Notes under the pieces: generated by a model
What the model was told of the DNA's origin: nothing
Database searches by the model: none
What the model saw: the letters and a program-made list of their open reading frames with translations, nothing else
Assembly (NCBI GenBank): GCA_040079635.1
Contig: JBEBJY010000004.1
Span: 32,158 to 96,157, forward strand
Length of the DNA stretch: 64,000 bases
DNA from: Aalborgiella sp040079635
GTDB lineage: Bacteria > Pseudomonadota > Gammaproteobacteria > Burkholderiales > Burkholderiaceae_C
Direction: 5' to 3'
Program-made: the position numbers and the translations under genes
In this document: positions 33,787-42,530 of the stretch, piece by piece
Position numbering within the stretch: position 1 is the first letter of the stretch
Layout: each line of letters opens with the position of its first letter

Positions 33787-33966
33787 GTTTTTCTCCGTTA
33801 CTTCCACCGCTGCGACTTCAATTGGCCACAACGTTTTTACGTGAAAGACTGTTAATAAAACTCCGTGCTGCAGACACGTACGAATACGCGCCTAAATACA
33901 CAGAGCCTCAGATTATAAAACGAACCCGCCTTTACAAGCAAGCTCTTTCTTTAATTCTGAACTTTT

Positions 33967-34004
33967 TGTGCAAATCCCAAGTGAAAACACTCGGGATTTG
34001 CACA
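33967..34004. promoter_or_regulatory. Extended hairpin between rpsJ and rplC
   Basis: TGTGCAAATCCC (33967-33978) pairs with GGGATTTGCACA (33993-34004), a 12-bp perfect stem. The loop contains a second stem AGTG-AAAA-CACT (33980-33991). No U-tract follows on the minus strand, so it is not a standard terminator. It could be an mRNA-processing or protein-binding site that separates the rpsJ message from the rest of the S10 operon. Confidence 0.6.
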
Positions 34005-34023
34005 GATTTCTAGCATTTATTTC

Positions 34024-34338
34024 TTATTGCAACTTAATTTCAACATCGACGCCAGCTGGCAAGTCGAGTTTCATCAATGCGTCAACAGTTTTGTCAGTTG
34101 GATCAACGATGTCCATCAGACGCTGGTGCGTACGGATTTCCAACTGATCACGACTGGTTTTATTGACGTGTGGTGAACGCAAAATGTCAAAGCGCTTCAT
34201 GCGTGTTGGCAAAGGCACTGGGCCTTTGACAATTGCGCCGGTACGCTTTGCGGTATCCACAATCTCAGCGGCCGATTGGTCGATGAGTTTGTAGTCAAAT
34301 GCCTTCAGGCGAATACGGATTTTTTGTTTAGTAGCCAT
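34024..34338 (-). CDS. rpsJ: 30S ribosomal protein S10
   Basis: 104 residues: IRIRLKAFDYKLIDQSAAEI and GPVPLPTRMKRFDILRSPH. Also acts as NusE in antitermination. Immediately downstream of tuf. Confidence 0.98.
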   Translation of the reverse strand: MATKQKIRIRLKAFDYKLIDQSAAEIVDTAKRTGAIVKGPVPLPTRMKRFDILRSPHVNKTSRDQLEIRTHQRLMDIVDPTDKTVDALMKLDLPAGVDVEIKLQ

Positions 34339-34363
34339 GATGATTCCTTTGCTTTATCTGCAA

Positions 34364-35554
34364 TTAAGCAATAATCTTAGCCACCACACCCGCGCCGACG
34401 GTCTTGCCGCCTTCACGAATCGCGAAGCGCAAGCCTTCTTCCATCGCAATCGGGTTGATCAACTTCACAGTGATCGACACGTTGTCGCCTGGCATGACCA
34501 TTTCTTTGCCTTCTGGCAACTCGATCGCACCTGTCACGTCCGTGGTACGGAAGTAGAACTGTGGGCGGTAGTTGTTGAAGAATGGGGTGTGACGGCCACC
34601 TTCGTCTTTGGACAAGACGTAGATTTCTGAGGTGAAGTGGGTGTGCGGCTTGATAGAGCCTGGCTTGCCCAAGACTTGACCACGCTGGACGTCTTCACGC
34701 TTGGTGCCGCGCAACAAGATGCCGACGTTGTCGCCTGCTTGGCCTTGGTCCAGCAATTTGCGGAACATTTCAACGCCTGTGCAGGTTGTTTTGACAGTGT
34801 CGACGATACCGACGATTTCGATCTCTTCGCCAACTTTGACAATACCGCGCTCGATACGACCAGTAACCACCGTACCGCGACCAGAGATGGAGAACACGTC
34901 TTCCACTGGCATCAAGAAGGCACCATCCACAGCGCGCTCTGGCGTTGGGATGTAGCTGTCGAGTGCGTCAGCGAGTTTCAAGATGGCTTCTTCGCCCATT
35001 GGGCCTTTGTCGCCTTCCATGGCCAGCTTGGCTGATCCACGGATGATGGGGGTGTCGTCGCCTGGGAAGTCATACTTATCCAAGAGCTCGCGAACTTCCA
35101 TTTCAACCAACTCGAGGAGCTCCTCATCATCCACCATGTCGCATTTGTTCAAGAAGACGATGATGTATGGCACGCCAACTTGGCGAGCCAACAAGATGTG
35201 CTCGCGAGTTTGTGGCATGGGGCCGTCAGCTGCTGAGCAGACCAAGACGGCACCGTCCATTTGAGCAGCGCCGGTGATCATGTTTTTAACATAGTCAGCG
35301 TGGCCTGGGCAGTCAACGTGCGCGTAGTGGCGTGTGGCTGTTTCGTATTCGACGTGGGCAGTGTTGATGGTAATACCGCGTGCTTTTTCTTCTGGTGCTG
35401 CGTCGATTTGGTCGTAAGCCTTGGCTTGACCACCGAATTTAGCTGCCAACACGGTGGTAATCGCCGCTGTGAGTGTGGTTTTACCGTGGTCAACGTGACC
35501 GATGGTGCCTACGTTCACGTGGGGCTTGGTGCGTACAAATTTCTCTTTTGCCAT
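34364..35554 (-). CDS. tuf: Elongation factor Tu
   Basis: 396 residues. G1 GHVDHGKT, DCPGHADYVK and NKCDMVDD are all present. Delivers aminoacyl-tRNA. A second tuf copy is common in beta-proteobacteria but is not visible in this window. Located between fusA and rpsJ. Confidence 0.98.
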   Translation of the reverse strand: MAKEKFVRTKPHVNVGTIGHVDHGKTTLTAAITTVLAAKFGGQAKAYDQIDAAPEEKARGITINTAHVEYETATRHYAHVDCPGHADYVKNMITGAAQMDGAVLVCSAADGPMPQTREHILLARQVGVPYIIVFLNKCDMVDDEELLELVEMEVRELLDKYDFPGDDTPIIRGSAKLAMEGDKGPMGEEAILKLADALDSYIPTPERAVDGAFLMPVEDVFSISGRGTVVTGRIERGIVKVGEEIEIVGIVDTVKTTCTGVEMFRKLLDQGQAGDNVGILLRGTKREDVQRGQVLGKPGSIKPHTHFTSEIYVLSKDEGGRHTPFFNNYRPQFYFRTTDVTGAIELPEGKEMVMPGDNVSITVKLINPIAMEEGLRFAIREGGKTVGAGVVAKIIA

Positions 35555-35679
35555 TTTGAATCCTATAAAAGAACATTCCCGTGTATTGGTTTAATGTTTA
35601 CACGATATTGCTGATTCGCCCCGCACGGGAACAGGGCGGCACATCGTCGTAGACAGCTTAAAAACTCTAAATAATAGCG

Positions 35680-35724
35680 CTAGTCGGCGTATTTATTGCC
35701 TAAAGTGCTATTATTTTTATAACA
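35680..35724 (-). repeat. Dispersed palindromic repeat, copy 7
   Basis: Reverse orientation: CTAGTCGGCGTATTTATTG, CCTAAAGT, then GCTATTATTTTTATAAC with one arm changed. It lies between fusA and tuf inside the str operon, so the repeat is transcribed there. Confidence 0.85.
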
Positions 35725-35740
35725 ACTTAAATTACCAAAC

Positions 35741-37843
35741 TTACTTTGTGCGAGAAGCCATGATAGCTTCTGACACATTGCGCGGTGCTTCAGAGTAGTG
35801 CTTGAATTCCATGGTGTAGGAAGCACGACCTTGAGACATCGAGCGCAATGTGGTTGAGTAGCCAAACATTTCTGACAATGGCACTTCAGCTTTAATAGCT
35901 TTACCACCGCCAACCATGTCCTCCATACCTTGAACCATACCGCGACGTGAGGACAAATCGCCCATCACGTTGCCGGCGTAGTCTTCAGGCGTCTCAACTT
36001 CAACCGCCATCATTGGCTCCAAAATCACTGGGCTAGCTTTACGGCAACCTTCTTTGAAACCAAAGATAGCAGCCATTTTGAACGCCAATTCATTCGAGTC
36101 AACATCATGGTATGAACCGAAATGCAGAGTCACTTTAACGTCAACCACTGGGTAACCAGCCAAAACGCCTTGAGTGACTGCTTCATTGATACCTTTTTCA
36201 ACAGCAGGAATGTATTCACGAGGAACAGTTCCACCCTTGATCGCATCAACGAACTCAATACCTTTACCTGGCTCATTTGGCTCAATTTTGAGCACAACGT
36301 GACCGTATTGACCTTTACCGCCTGATTGACGAACGAATTTACCTTCAGCATCTTCGATGGTCTTGCGAATCGTTTCGCGGTAGGCCACTTGTGGCTTACC
36401 CACGTTGGCTTCAACGCCAAACTCGCGCTTCATACGGTCAACAATAATTTCCAAATGAAGCTCGCCCATACCTGCAATCAGGGTTTGGCCGGATTCTTCG
36501 TCAGTTTTCACGCGGAAAGACGGATCTTCTTGCGCCAAACGTTGCAAAGCAATGCCCATTTTCTCTTGGTCAGCCTTGGTTTTCGGCTCAACCGCCTGCG
36601 TAATCACAGGCTCAGGGAAAATCATGCGCTCAAGCGTCACGATAGCCGCTGGATCACACAAAGTTTCGCCAGTTGTAACGTCTTTCAAGCCAATGCAAGC
36701 AGCGATGTCGCCGGCACGGATTTCAGAAACTTCTTCACGCTCGTTGGCGTGCATTTGCACGATACGACCGATACGCTCTTTTTTGCCACGCACTGGGTTG
36801 TAAATGGTGTCGCCCTTTTGCAAGACACCAGAGTAAACGCGCACGAAAGTCAACTGACCCACAAATGGATCGGTCATCAATTTGAACGCCAAAGCAGAGA
36901 ATTTTTCGCTGTCGTCGGCTTTACGCACAACTGGTGCGTCGTCTTCGTCGATACCATTCACGGGTGGAATGTCGATTGGTGATGGCATGAAGTCCAACAC
37001 CGCGTCCAACATGCGTTGCACGCCTTTGTTTTTAAACGCGGTCCCGCACAACATAGGCTGGATTTCGCTGGCGATGGTACGCTTACGGATACCGTCCATG
37101 ATCTCGGCTTCAGTCAAGTCACCCTCTTCAAGGTACTTGTTCATGTATTCTTCGGTGGCTTCAGCGGCTGCTTCAACCATTTTTTCACGCCACTCTTTAG
37201 CGTTCGCTAGCAAATCAGCAGGAATATCCTCATAGGCGAATTTCATACCTTGTGAAGCTTCGTCCCAAATGATGGCCTTCATTTTGATGAGGTCAATCAC
37301 GCCGGTGAAGTTTTCTTCAGCACCGATTGGTAGCACGATAGGCACTGGTGACGCTTTCAAACGCAGCTTCATGCCTTCGACGACTTTGTAGAAGTTGGCA
37401 CCGGTACGGTCCATCTTGTTCACAAACGCCAAACGTGGCACTTTGTATTTGTTCGCCTGACGCCAGACAGTTTCAGACTGTGGCTGCACGCCGCCCACGG
37501 CACAGTAAACCATGACCGCACCGTCCAACACACGCATAGAACGCTCAACTTCAATCGTGAAGTCAACGTGGCCAGGGGTGTCAATGATGTTGATACGGTG
37601 GTCCAGACGTGAACCGTCCATACCCTTCCAGAAACAGGTAGTCGCAGCAGAAGTGATCGTGATACCACGCTCTTGCTCTTGCTCCATCCAGTCCATGGTG
37701 GCAGCGCCGTCGTGAACTTCACCAATTTTGTGGTTCACGCCAGTGTAAAAAAGTACGCGCTCAGTCGTTGTAGTCTTACCAGCGTCAATGTGCGCTGAAA
37801 TACCAATGTTGCGATAGCGCTCGATAGGTGTAATGCGAGCCAT
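35741..37843 (-). CDS. fusA: Elongation factor G
   Basis: 700 residues: GISAHIDAGKTTTTERVLFY, DTPGHVDFTIEVERS, and NKMDRTGANF. Catalyses ribosomal translocation. Second in the str operon after rpsG; the start is preceded by a structured intercistronic region. Confidence 0.98.
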   Translation of the reverse strand: MARITPIERYRNIGISAHIDAGKTTTTERVLFYTGVNHKIGEVHDGAATMDWMEQEQERGITITSAATTCFWKGMDGSRLDHRINIIDTPGHVDFTIEVERSMRVLDGAVMVYCAVGGVQPQSETVWRQANKYKVPRLAFVNKMDRTGANFYKVVEGMKLRLKASPVPIVLPIGAEENFTGVIDLIKMKAIIWDEASQGMKFAYEDIPADLLANAKEWREKMVEAAAEATEEYMNKYLEEGDLTEAEIMDGIRKRTIASEIQPMLCGTAFKNKGVQRMLDAVLDFMPSPIDIPPVNGIDEDDAPVVRKADDSEKFSALAFKLMTDPFVGQLTFVRVYSGVLQKGDTIYNPVRGKKERIGRIVQMHANEREEVSEIRAGDIAACIGLKDVTTGETLCDPAAIVTLERMIFPEPVITQAVEPKTKADQEKMGIALQRLAQEDPSFRVKTDEESGQTLIAGMGELHLEIIVDRMKREFGVEANVGKPQVAYRETIRKTIEDAEGKFVRQSGGKGQYGHVVLKIEPNEPGKGIEFVDAIKGGTVPREYIPAVEKGINEAVTQGVLAGYPVVDVKVTLHFGSYHDVDSNELAFKMAAIFGFKEGCRKASPVILEPMMAVEVETPEDYAGNVMGDLSSRRGMVQGMEDMVGGGKAIKAEVPLSEMFGYSTTLRSMSQGRASYTMEFKHYSEAPRNVSEAIMASRTK

Positions 37844-37878
37844 AATAAATCCTTTGTTGCTCTAAATTCAAATAACTA

Positions 37879-37980
37879 GCCGCAAACAATGCGGCGTAGT
37901 GAGAAGACTTTAGGCTAGGCGAGAGCTCGATGACAGTGCAACAAGCACGGCAAGAGCCCTCAACGACGCATAAAGTCTTC
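37879..37980. promoter_or_regulatory. Structured intercistronic region between rpsG and fusA
   Basis: Two structures lie in the 151-bp gap. GCCGCA-AACAA-TGCGGC forms a hairpin (37879-37895). GAAGACTTTA (37903-37912) pairs with TAAAGTCTTC (37971-37980), a perfect 10-bp stem that closes a 58-nt interior containing GTGC-AACAA-GCAC (37936-37948). It is transcribed in the str operon message. No U-tract marks a simple terminator. A ribosomal-protein operator or processing site is possible. Confidence 0.6.
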
Positions 37981-37994
37981 GCAGTAGCCGCTCT

Positions 37995-38468
37995 TTAGAA
38001 GCGGAAGTGAGAGAAGGCCTTGTTAGCCTCTGCCATGCGGTGAACTTCATCACGCTTCTTCATCGCACCGCCACGACCTTCAGTCGCTTCGATCAACTCG
38101 TTTGCCAAGCGCAAAGACATGGATTTTTCACCACGCTTTTTAGCGGCTTCTTTGAGCCAACGCATTGACAAGGCCAAGCGACGCACAGGACGCACTTCAA
38201 CTGGCACTTGGTAGTTTGCACCACCAACGCGGCGAGATTTCACCTCAACCATTGGCTTGATGTTGTTGATGGCGATTGAAAACGCCTCAACTGGGTCTTT
38301 GCCGCCAGATTTCTTCTCAATAAAGTCCAGAGCACCGTAAACGATACGCTCTGCGACTGCTTTTTTCCCGCCTTGCATGATCACGTTCATGAATTTAGCG
38401 AGTTCGATGTTGCCGTATTTAGGATCCGGCAGAATTTCACGTTTAGGGACTTCGCGACGACGTGGCAT
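37995..38468 (-). CDS. rpsG: 30S ribosomal protein S7
   Basis: 157 residues: MPRRREVPKREILPDPKYGN, RRVGGANYQVPVEVRP. A primary 16S rRNA binder that also represses str-operon translation in E. coli. Located between rpsL and fusA. Confidence 0.98.
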   Translation of the reverse strand: MPRRREVPKREILPDPKYGNIELAKFMNVIMQGGKKAVAERIVYGALDFIEKKSGGKDPVEAFSIAINNIKPMVEVKSRRVGGANYQVPVEVRPVRRLALSMRWLKEAAKKRGEKSMSLRLANELIEATEGRGGAMKKRDEVHRMAEANKAFSHFRF

Positions 38469-38579
38469 GGTTTCACCTCTTATATCTTGCTTCAGTGGAC
38501 ACGAACTTTTTTCGCATCAATAGGTCATCAGACCTCACTTACTCGATTCGCACCCGACATTGGATGTTGGAATCACTAC

Positions 38580-38610
38580 GCTGTTTTGTTTGCGCCACGC
38601 AAACTACAGC
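38580..38610. promoter_or_regulatory. Hairpin in the rpsL-rpsG intercistronic region
   Basis: GTTTGCG (38588-38594) and CGCAAAC (38598-38604) pair around CCA, extended by GCTGT (38580-38584) and ACAGC (38606-38610). In E. coli S7 binds the rpsL-rpsG intercistronic RNA to repress translation, so this is a candidate S7 site. The match is of position, not of sequence. Confidence 0.45.
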
Positions 38611-38648
38611 ACCGAAATACCCTTGCTAATTTACTTAGCTTATTTTGC

Positions 38649-39026
38649 TTACTTAGCCTTTGGCTTTTTAGCACCGTACTTGGAGCGCGATTGCTTGCGA
38701 TCTTTCACGCCTTGCAAATCGAGCGAACCACGCACAATGTGGTAACGCACACCAGGCAAGTCTTTGACACGACCGCCGCGAACCAGCACAACGCTGTGTT
38801 CTTGCAAGTTGTGGCCTTCACCGCCGATGTATGAAATCACCTCAAAACCGTTGGTCAAGCGCACTTTGGCAACTTTACGCAAAGCAGAGTTGGGCTTCTT
38901 TGGCGTGGTGGTGTACACACGTGTACACACGCCACGGCGTTGTGGTGAGTTCTGCATAGCAGGACTCTTGGACTTGACGGTCTCGACCTCGCGTCCTTGT
39001 CGAATTAACTGATTAATGGTTGGCAC
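38649..39026 (-). CDS. rpsL: 30S ribosomal protein S12
   Basis: 125 residues: PTINQLIRQGR, TTPKKPNSALRKVAKVRLT and GVRYHIVRGSLD. Both streptomycin-relevant lysines (KKPNSA and the GGRVKDLPG K) are in the wild-type form. The first gene of the str operon. Confidence 0.98.
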   Translation of the reverse strand: MPTINQLIRQGREVETVKSKSPAMQNSPQRRGVCTRVYTTTPKKPNSALRKVAKVRLTNGFEVISYIGGEGHNLQEHSVVLVRGGRVKDLPGVRYHIVRGSLDLQGVKDRKQSRSKYGAKKPKAK

Positions 39027-39154
39027 TGCAACATCCTAAAAATAAAAACGTCCCTAAACGATATGAAACGTGTTAACAAAACGACCTTCTTCACTAGAAT
39101 TTTCGTGAATCTATGAAGACGGCTTCCCCTTCGGCAAATTCCGAAAAGCCTTCT

Positions 39155-39182
39155 AGTATAGCAGTTTTCCTAAATTTGTCGT
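39155..39182 (-). promoter_or_regulatory. Promoter of the str operon (rpsL)
   Basis: On the minus strand, TATACT (39160-39155) with an upstream TGC, and ACGACA (39182-39177) 16 bp before it, form a plausible extended -10 promoter. It lies immediately downstream of the dacA/C-like stop codon, about 130 bp before rpsL. The RNA leader downstream can fold (GGCTT/AAGCC, with CGG/CCG inside, 39121-39150). Confidence 0.6.
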
Positions 39183-39185
39183 GTT

Positions 39186-40379
39186 TCACTTAACCCACAG
39201 CCGCAGCGCATCCCAAGCTCGACCCAAAAACCCAGCTTGCGCAACGCCATCCAGCGCTAAAAGTGGCACGTCCAGCATGGCTTGCTCACCCACAGAGATC
39301 TTTAATATGGCGGCTTGCTGGCCTTTGATTAAGGGAGCCATCAGCGGGTCTGCCCTAGAAATACTGGTTTTCAGACGTGCGGCGCTGCCTGCAGGGAGTG
39401 CGACCACTATCGCCTCGTTTCGGCCTAATTTGACGGTGTTTTCAGCACCTTTCCACACTTTTGGGGTAACCACAGCTTGGCCTGCGTCAAACAATTTGAC
39501 GGCTTCAAAGGCGGTGTAGCCCCAATTGAGGAGTTTTTGCGCTTCGTTGGCGCGGTCGTTTTCACTAGACGTTCCCAAAACGATGGCTAATAAACGACGA
39601 TTTCCGGGCGTGTTACCCGCACCCAAACCAGCAAATTCGCGCTTGGCCGTTGCAATTAAACAGTAACCGGCTGCGTCGGTGTGGCCCGTTTTCAAGCCAT
39701 CCACCGTGGGGTCGCGAAAAAGCAACAGGTTGCGGTTGCTGTCGTTTGAAGTTGGTGTGCCTTGGTAGCGGTACTTTTTAATGGCGTAGTAGCTGGTGTA
39801 TTGCGGGAAATCTGCCATCAAGCGCGTGGCCAAAATGCTCAAGTCACGCGCGGTGGTGGTGTGGCCAGCTTCGGTTAAGCCCTCAGGGTTTTTGTAACCC
39901 GTGTTTTTCAGCCCCAAAACCTTTGCTTGCTCATTCATCAACTGTACAAAGCGCTCGGCGCTGCCGCCCACGCCCTCGGCCAAGGCCATGGTTGCATCGT
40001 TACCGGACTGAACAATCATGCCTTTGATCAAATCTTCGACCGGCACTTGCATGGTGGGGTCAATAAACATGCGGGAACCGGGCATTTTCCAGGCGCGGGT
40101 GCTGACGGGTAAGGTCTGTTTCAGATCGATTTTCTTGGCTTTGAGCGCGTCAAACACCAAATAAGCGGTCATTAGCTTGGTCAAAGACGCAGGCTCAATG
40201 GGTGAATCCACGTTTTTTGCGGCCAAAATTTGGTTCGCCGTGACATCTAGCAGCAAATATGACTTGGCGGCAACTTCTGGTGCGGCCAGCAGAGGTGGCG
40301 TTTGCGCGTATGCAGCAAAGCCGGCGAGCAAACTGACGATAGTCAGTGTATGTTTGAATAGATTGGATAAGTTTTTCAT
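39186..40379 (-). CDS. D-alanyl-D-alanine carboxypeptidase (PBP5/6 family)
   Basis: From ATG 40379 the protein has 397 residues with signal peptide MKNLSNLFKHTLTIVSLLAG cleaved after AYA. Active-site motifs are SLTK (serine and lysine), SGN (QSGNDAT) and KTG (LKTGHTDAAG). A C-terminal beta domain ends in an amphipathic anchor (AWDALRLWVK). It trims peptidoglycan stem peptides in the periplasm. dacA and dacC cannot be told apart. Confidence 0.92.
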   Translation of the reverse strand: MKNLSNLFKHTLTIVSLLAGFAAYAQTPPLLAAPEVAAKSYLLLDVTANQILAAKNVDSPIEPASLTKLMTAYLVFDALKAKKIDLKQTLPVSTRAWKMPGSRMFIDPTMQVPVEDLIKGMIVQSGNDATMALAEGVGGSAERFVQLMNEQAKVLGLKNTGYKNPEGLTEAGHTTTARDLSILATRLMADFPQYTSYYAIKKYRYQGTPTSNDSNRNLLLFRDPTVDGLKTGHTDAAGYCLIATAKREFAGLGAGNTPGNRRLLAIVLGTSSENDRANEAQKLLNWGYTAFEAVKLFDAGQAVVTPKVWKGAENTVKLGRNEAIVVALPAGSAARLKTSISRADPLMAPLIKGQQAAILKISVGEQAMLDVPLLALDGVAQAGFLGRAWDALRLWVK

Positions 40380-40418
40380 AAGAACAGTGGAAAAAGTGAT
40401 GTTAATCACAGACAAATA

Positions 40419-40464
40419 TTGCTATTAATTTTATAGCTAGTTAGGCAATAAATACGCCGGCTAG
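40419..40464 (+). repeat. Dispersed palindromic repeat, copy 8
   Basis: TTGCTATTAATTTTATAGC hairpin, TAGTTAGG, and CAATAAATACGCCGGCTAG. The flank after it (ATGCCAATTTAGG) resembles that of copy 2. Between the carboxypeptidase gene and the ferredoxin gene. Confidence 0.88.
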
Positions 40465-40513
40465 ATGCCAATTTAGGCATATATTTAGGGTATAAATCCG
40501 ATTTATAAGCTTT

Positions 40514-40873
40514 TCAACGCCCCACACTATCTGGCAAACGCAGCCGCTCCACCACTTTGCCGTTTTTCAGGTGTGATTCAACAATATCGTCAATATCATG
40601 GTTGTCCACAAAGCTGTACCAAACGCCTTCTGGATACACCACCGCCACAGGGCCGCCGGCGCAGCGGTCTAAACAGCCTGCTTTGTTGACGCGAACTTGG
40701 CCTTTGCCGCTCAAATCAGCTTGTTTGACCAACATTTTGCAGCGGTCAAAGCCTTCTTGGGCATGATGCTGGGCGCAGCTGTCTTCGCCGTTTTTGCGCT
40801 CATTGAGGCAAAAGAAAATGTGGCGTTCGTAATACGGTTTGTCGGAGGGGGAGGATGGGTTATTTTCAAGCAT
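40514..40873 (-). CDS. [2Fe-2S] ferredoxin, thioredoxin-like fold
   Basis: A 119-residue protein of the thioredoxin-like ferredoxin group. Cysteines are C22 (FFCLNERKNG), then C33 and C45 (GFDRCKM), and C67 and C71 (AGCLDRCAGGP). The CLDRC motif is typical. It is a cytoplasmic electron carrier; the partner is not shown. The next upstream gene on the strand encodes a VanZ protein. Confidence 0.86.
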   Translation of the reverse strand: MLENNPSSPSDKPYYERHIFFCLNERKNGEDSCAQHHAQEGFDRCKMLVKQADLSGKGQVRVNKAGCLDRCAGGPVAVVYPEGVWYSFVDNHDIDDIVESHLKNGKVVERLRLPDSVGR

Positions 40874-40929
40874 GCTGTATTTTAGTTACCGCAGCTGACG
40901 AACCGCCGCAAAAGAGACGCAAAGAGGCG

Positions 40930-42030
40930 TCAATTGACATTTGGTTTCGAAATTCGCGCCATCACGTACGCCATTGCGGCAAACGGCCACAACCAACCCA
41001 GCCATTGCACCACGCCATGAAACCGAATGAACCGGCCCTGCTCCCACGTTTGCAGGGTTTGCGCAAAATACGGGTTGGCGGGCGCTAAATTGAGCACAAA
41101 CAACTGCACCACCAATGCCAAAAGCAGTACGGCGATGCAGCTTCTGGCCGACAAAGCCAAGCACAGCACCCCAGCCACCCCAGCGCCCAGCAAACCTAGT
41201 TTGACCGGCAAGGTGAGCCAAGCCAAAGCATGCTCGGGACCGTAACTCAAGCCCGCAGAAACAACAGAAACTAGCACAGATATGGCCAATGCTGCTATCA
41301 AAAATACAACGCGCTGAAAAGTTGAGCGCAAAATAGAATAAGCCAGCAAAACCGGTATCAACGCGCCCAGCAGCACGCACAGCAATTCCGCCCCAGGCAA
41401 CAACGGCTGCAATTCAATGGTGCGCATGGGCAGCCACTCTAAAAACGGCGTGTCGGACAGAGCTTTGCCCAAAGCGGTTTCCACCCGCTCCAGCACTTGC
41501 CCCAGCCCCAAAGGAACAGCTGCGGGGAAGATCACCGCAATCGGCCACAGCGCCAACAAGACCAAGCCGCCACGCGCTTGCGGCACAAACCAGGTGATAC
41601 GGAAATGGCTCCAGCGATCAATCGCGCCTACTTTTTCAAGCAACCAAGCGCTGAACCCACCCACCAAACCACCCAAAGCGTTGAGCCACAAATCGACATT
41701 AGACGCACGCCGTGACGGCAAATAATTTTGCACCCCTTCCAAACACATGGAAAGCGTGAACACCAGCATGGTGACGCCCAAAACAGCAAACCTGCCATGC
41801 CCCGTGCGCAGCGCCGTTAAAACACCCAGAAACCCCAACGGGGCGTAACCGGCGATGTTGATCGCTACATCAAACCCCGTCCAATACTTAGGCAGCGGCT
41901 GTGTGAGGTAGAGCCAAGGCAAGATTCCCTGATTGCGCCAATCGTCAAACGGGTACAAACTGGCATAAATGACCAAGGCGATATATGCCAGAGTCAGCGG
42001 CCAAGCGGCGGTTTTAAGGTTGCTTGGCAT
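40930..42030 (-). CDS. VanZ-family membrane protein
   Basis: This 366-residue inner-membrane protein has about 8-9 segments. The N-terminal third is VanZ-like (YASLYPFDDW, IAGYAPLGFLGVL, CLEGVQNYLPSRRASNVDL). The remaining part is hydrophobic with no recognised domain. Despite the name, the family is not specific to glycopeptide resistance. Function unknown. Confidence 0.8.
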   Translation of the reverse strand: MPSNLKTAAWPLTLAYIALVIYASLYPFDDWRNQGILPWLYLTQPLPKYWTGFDVAINIAGYAPLGFLGVLTALRTGHGRFAVLGVTMLVFTLSMCLEGVQNYLPSRRASNVDLWLNALGGLVGGFSAWLLEKVGAIDRWSHFRITWFVPQARGGLVLLALWPIAVIFPAAVPLGLGQVLERVETALGKALSDTPFLEWLPMRTIELQPLLPGAELLCVLLGALIPVLLAYSILRSTFQRVVFLIAALAISVLVSVVSAGLSYGPEHALAWLTLPVKLGLLGAGVAGVLCLALSARSCIAVLLLALVVQLFVLNLAPANPYFAQTLQTWEQGRFIRFHGVVQWLGWLWPFAAMAYVMARISKPNVN

Positions 42031-42074
42031 GTTTTTTGTCTTTAAGTTGTGTTTAAAACAGCCTCAAAACGGCT

Positions 42075-42503
42075 TTAAAACGGTTTAACCACGACCAAAA
42101 TCACCGCGCCCAACAACAAAATTACCGGCACTTCGTTGTACCAGCGGTACCAAACGTGGCTGCGGGGAGGCAAGTTTTTCTCAAACTTTTTCAACAAACT
42201 GCCACAGCTATGGTGGTAGCCGGCAACCAGCAACACAATTACCAATTTGACATGCAACCATGCGTTCCCCGGGCCTTTGCCTATGCCGTAATACAGCCAC
42301 AGCAAGAAGCCAAATACCAACGCCGGCACGGCCAAAATGGTGGTGAATCGGTACAACTTTCGCGCCATCAAGAGCAAACGCGCGCGCTCAGCCACTGAAT
42401 CTGCGGGCACCATCGCCAAGTTCACAAAAATGCGCGGCAGGTAAAACAAACCAGCAAACCAGCTGGCGACGAAGACGATGTGCAGGGCTTTGATCCAGAG
42501 CAT
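42075..42503 (-). CDS. HemJ/UPF0093-type membrane protein (CopD family)
   Basis: 142 residues with four membrane segments: MLWIKALHIVFVASWFAGLF, LPRIFVNLAMV, KLVIVLLVAGYHH. These match protoporphyrinogen oxidase HemJ, which oxidises protoporphyrinogen IX in many bacteria lacking HemG. Histidine H8 and K in HVKLVIV are conserved. Function is inferred from similarity. Confidence 0.82.
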   Translation of the reverse strand: MLWIKALHIVFVASWFAGLFYLPRIFVNLAMVPADSVAERARLLLMARKLYRFTTILAVPALVFGFLLWLYYGIGKGPGNAWLHVKLVIVLLVAGYHHSCGSLLKKFEKNLPPRSHVWYRWYNEVPVILLLGAVILVVVKPF

Positions 42504-42530
42504 GTTTGCCTAATTCGTTATGTATTTTCG

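Noticed and set aside
37420..37725. Open frames opposite or within fusA, tuf and ribosomal genes
   Set aside because: Composition-driven shadows of conserved genes.
40930..42030. VanZ-family gene as glycopeptide resistance
   Set aside because: The family name is misleading: most VanZ-domain proteins are unrelated to resistance and no vanA-type genes are nearby.
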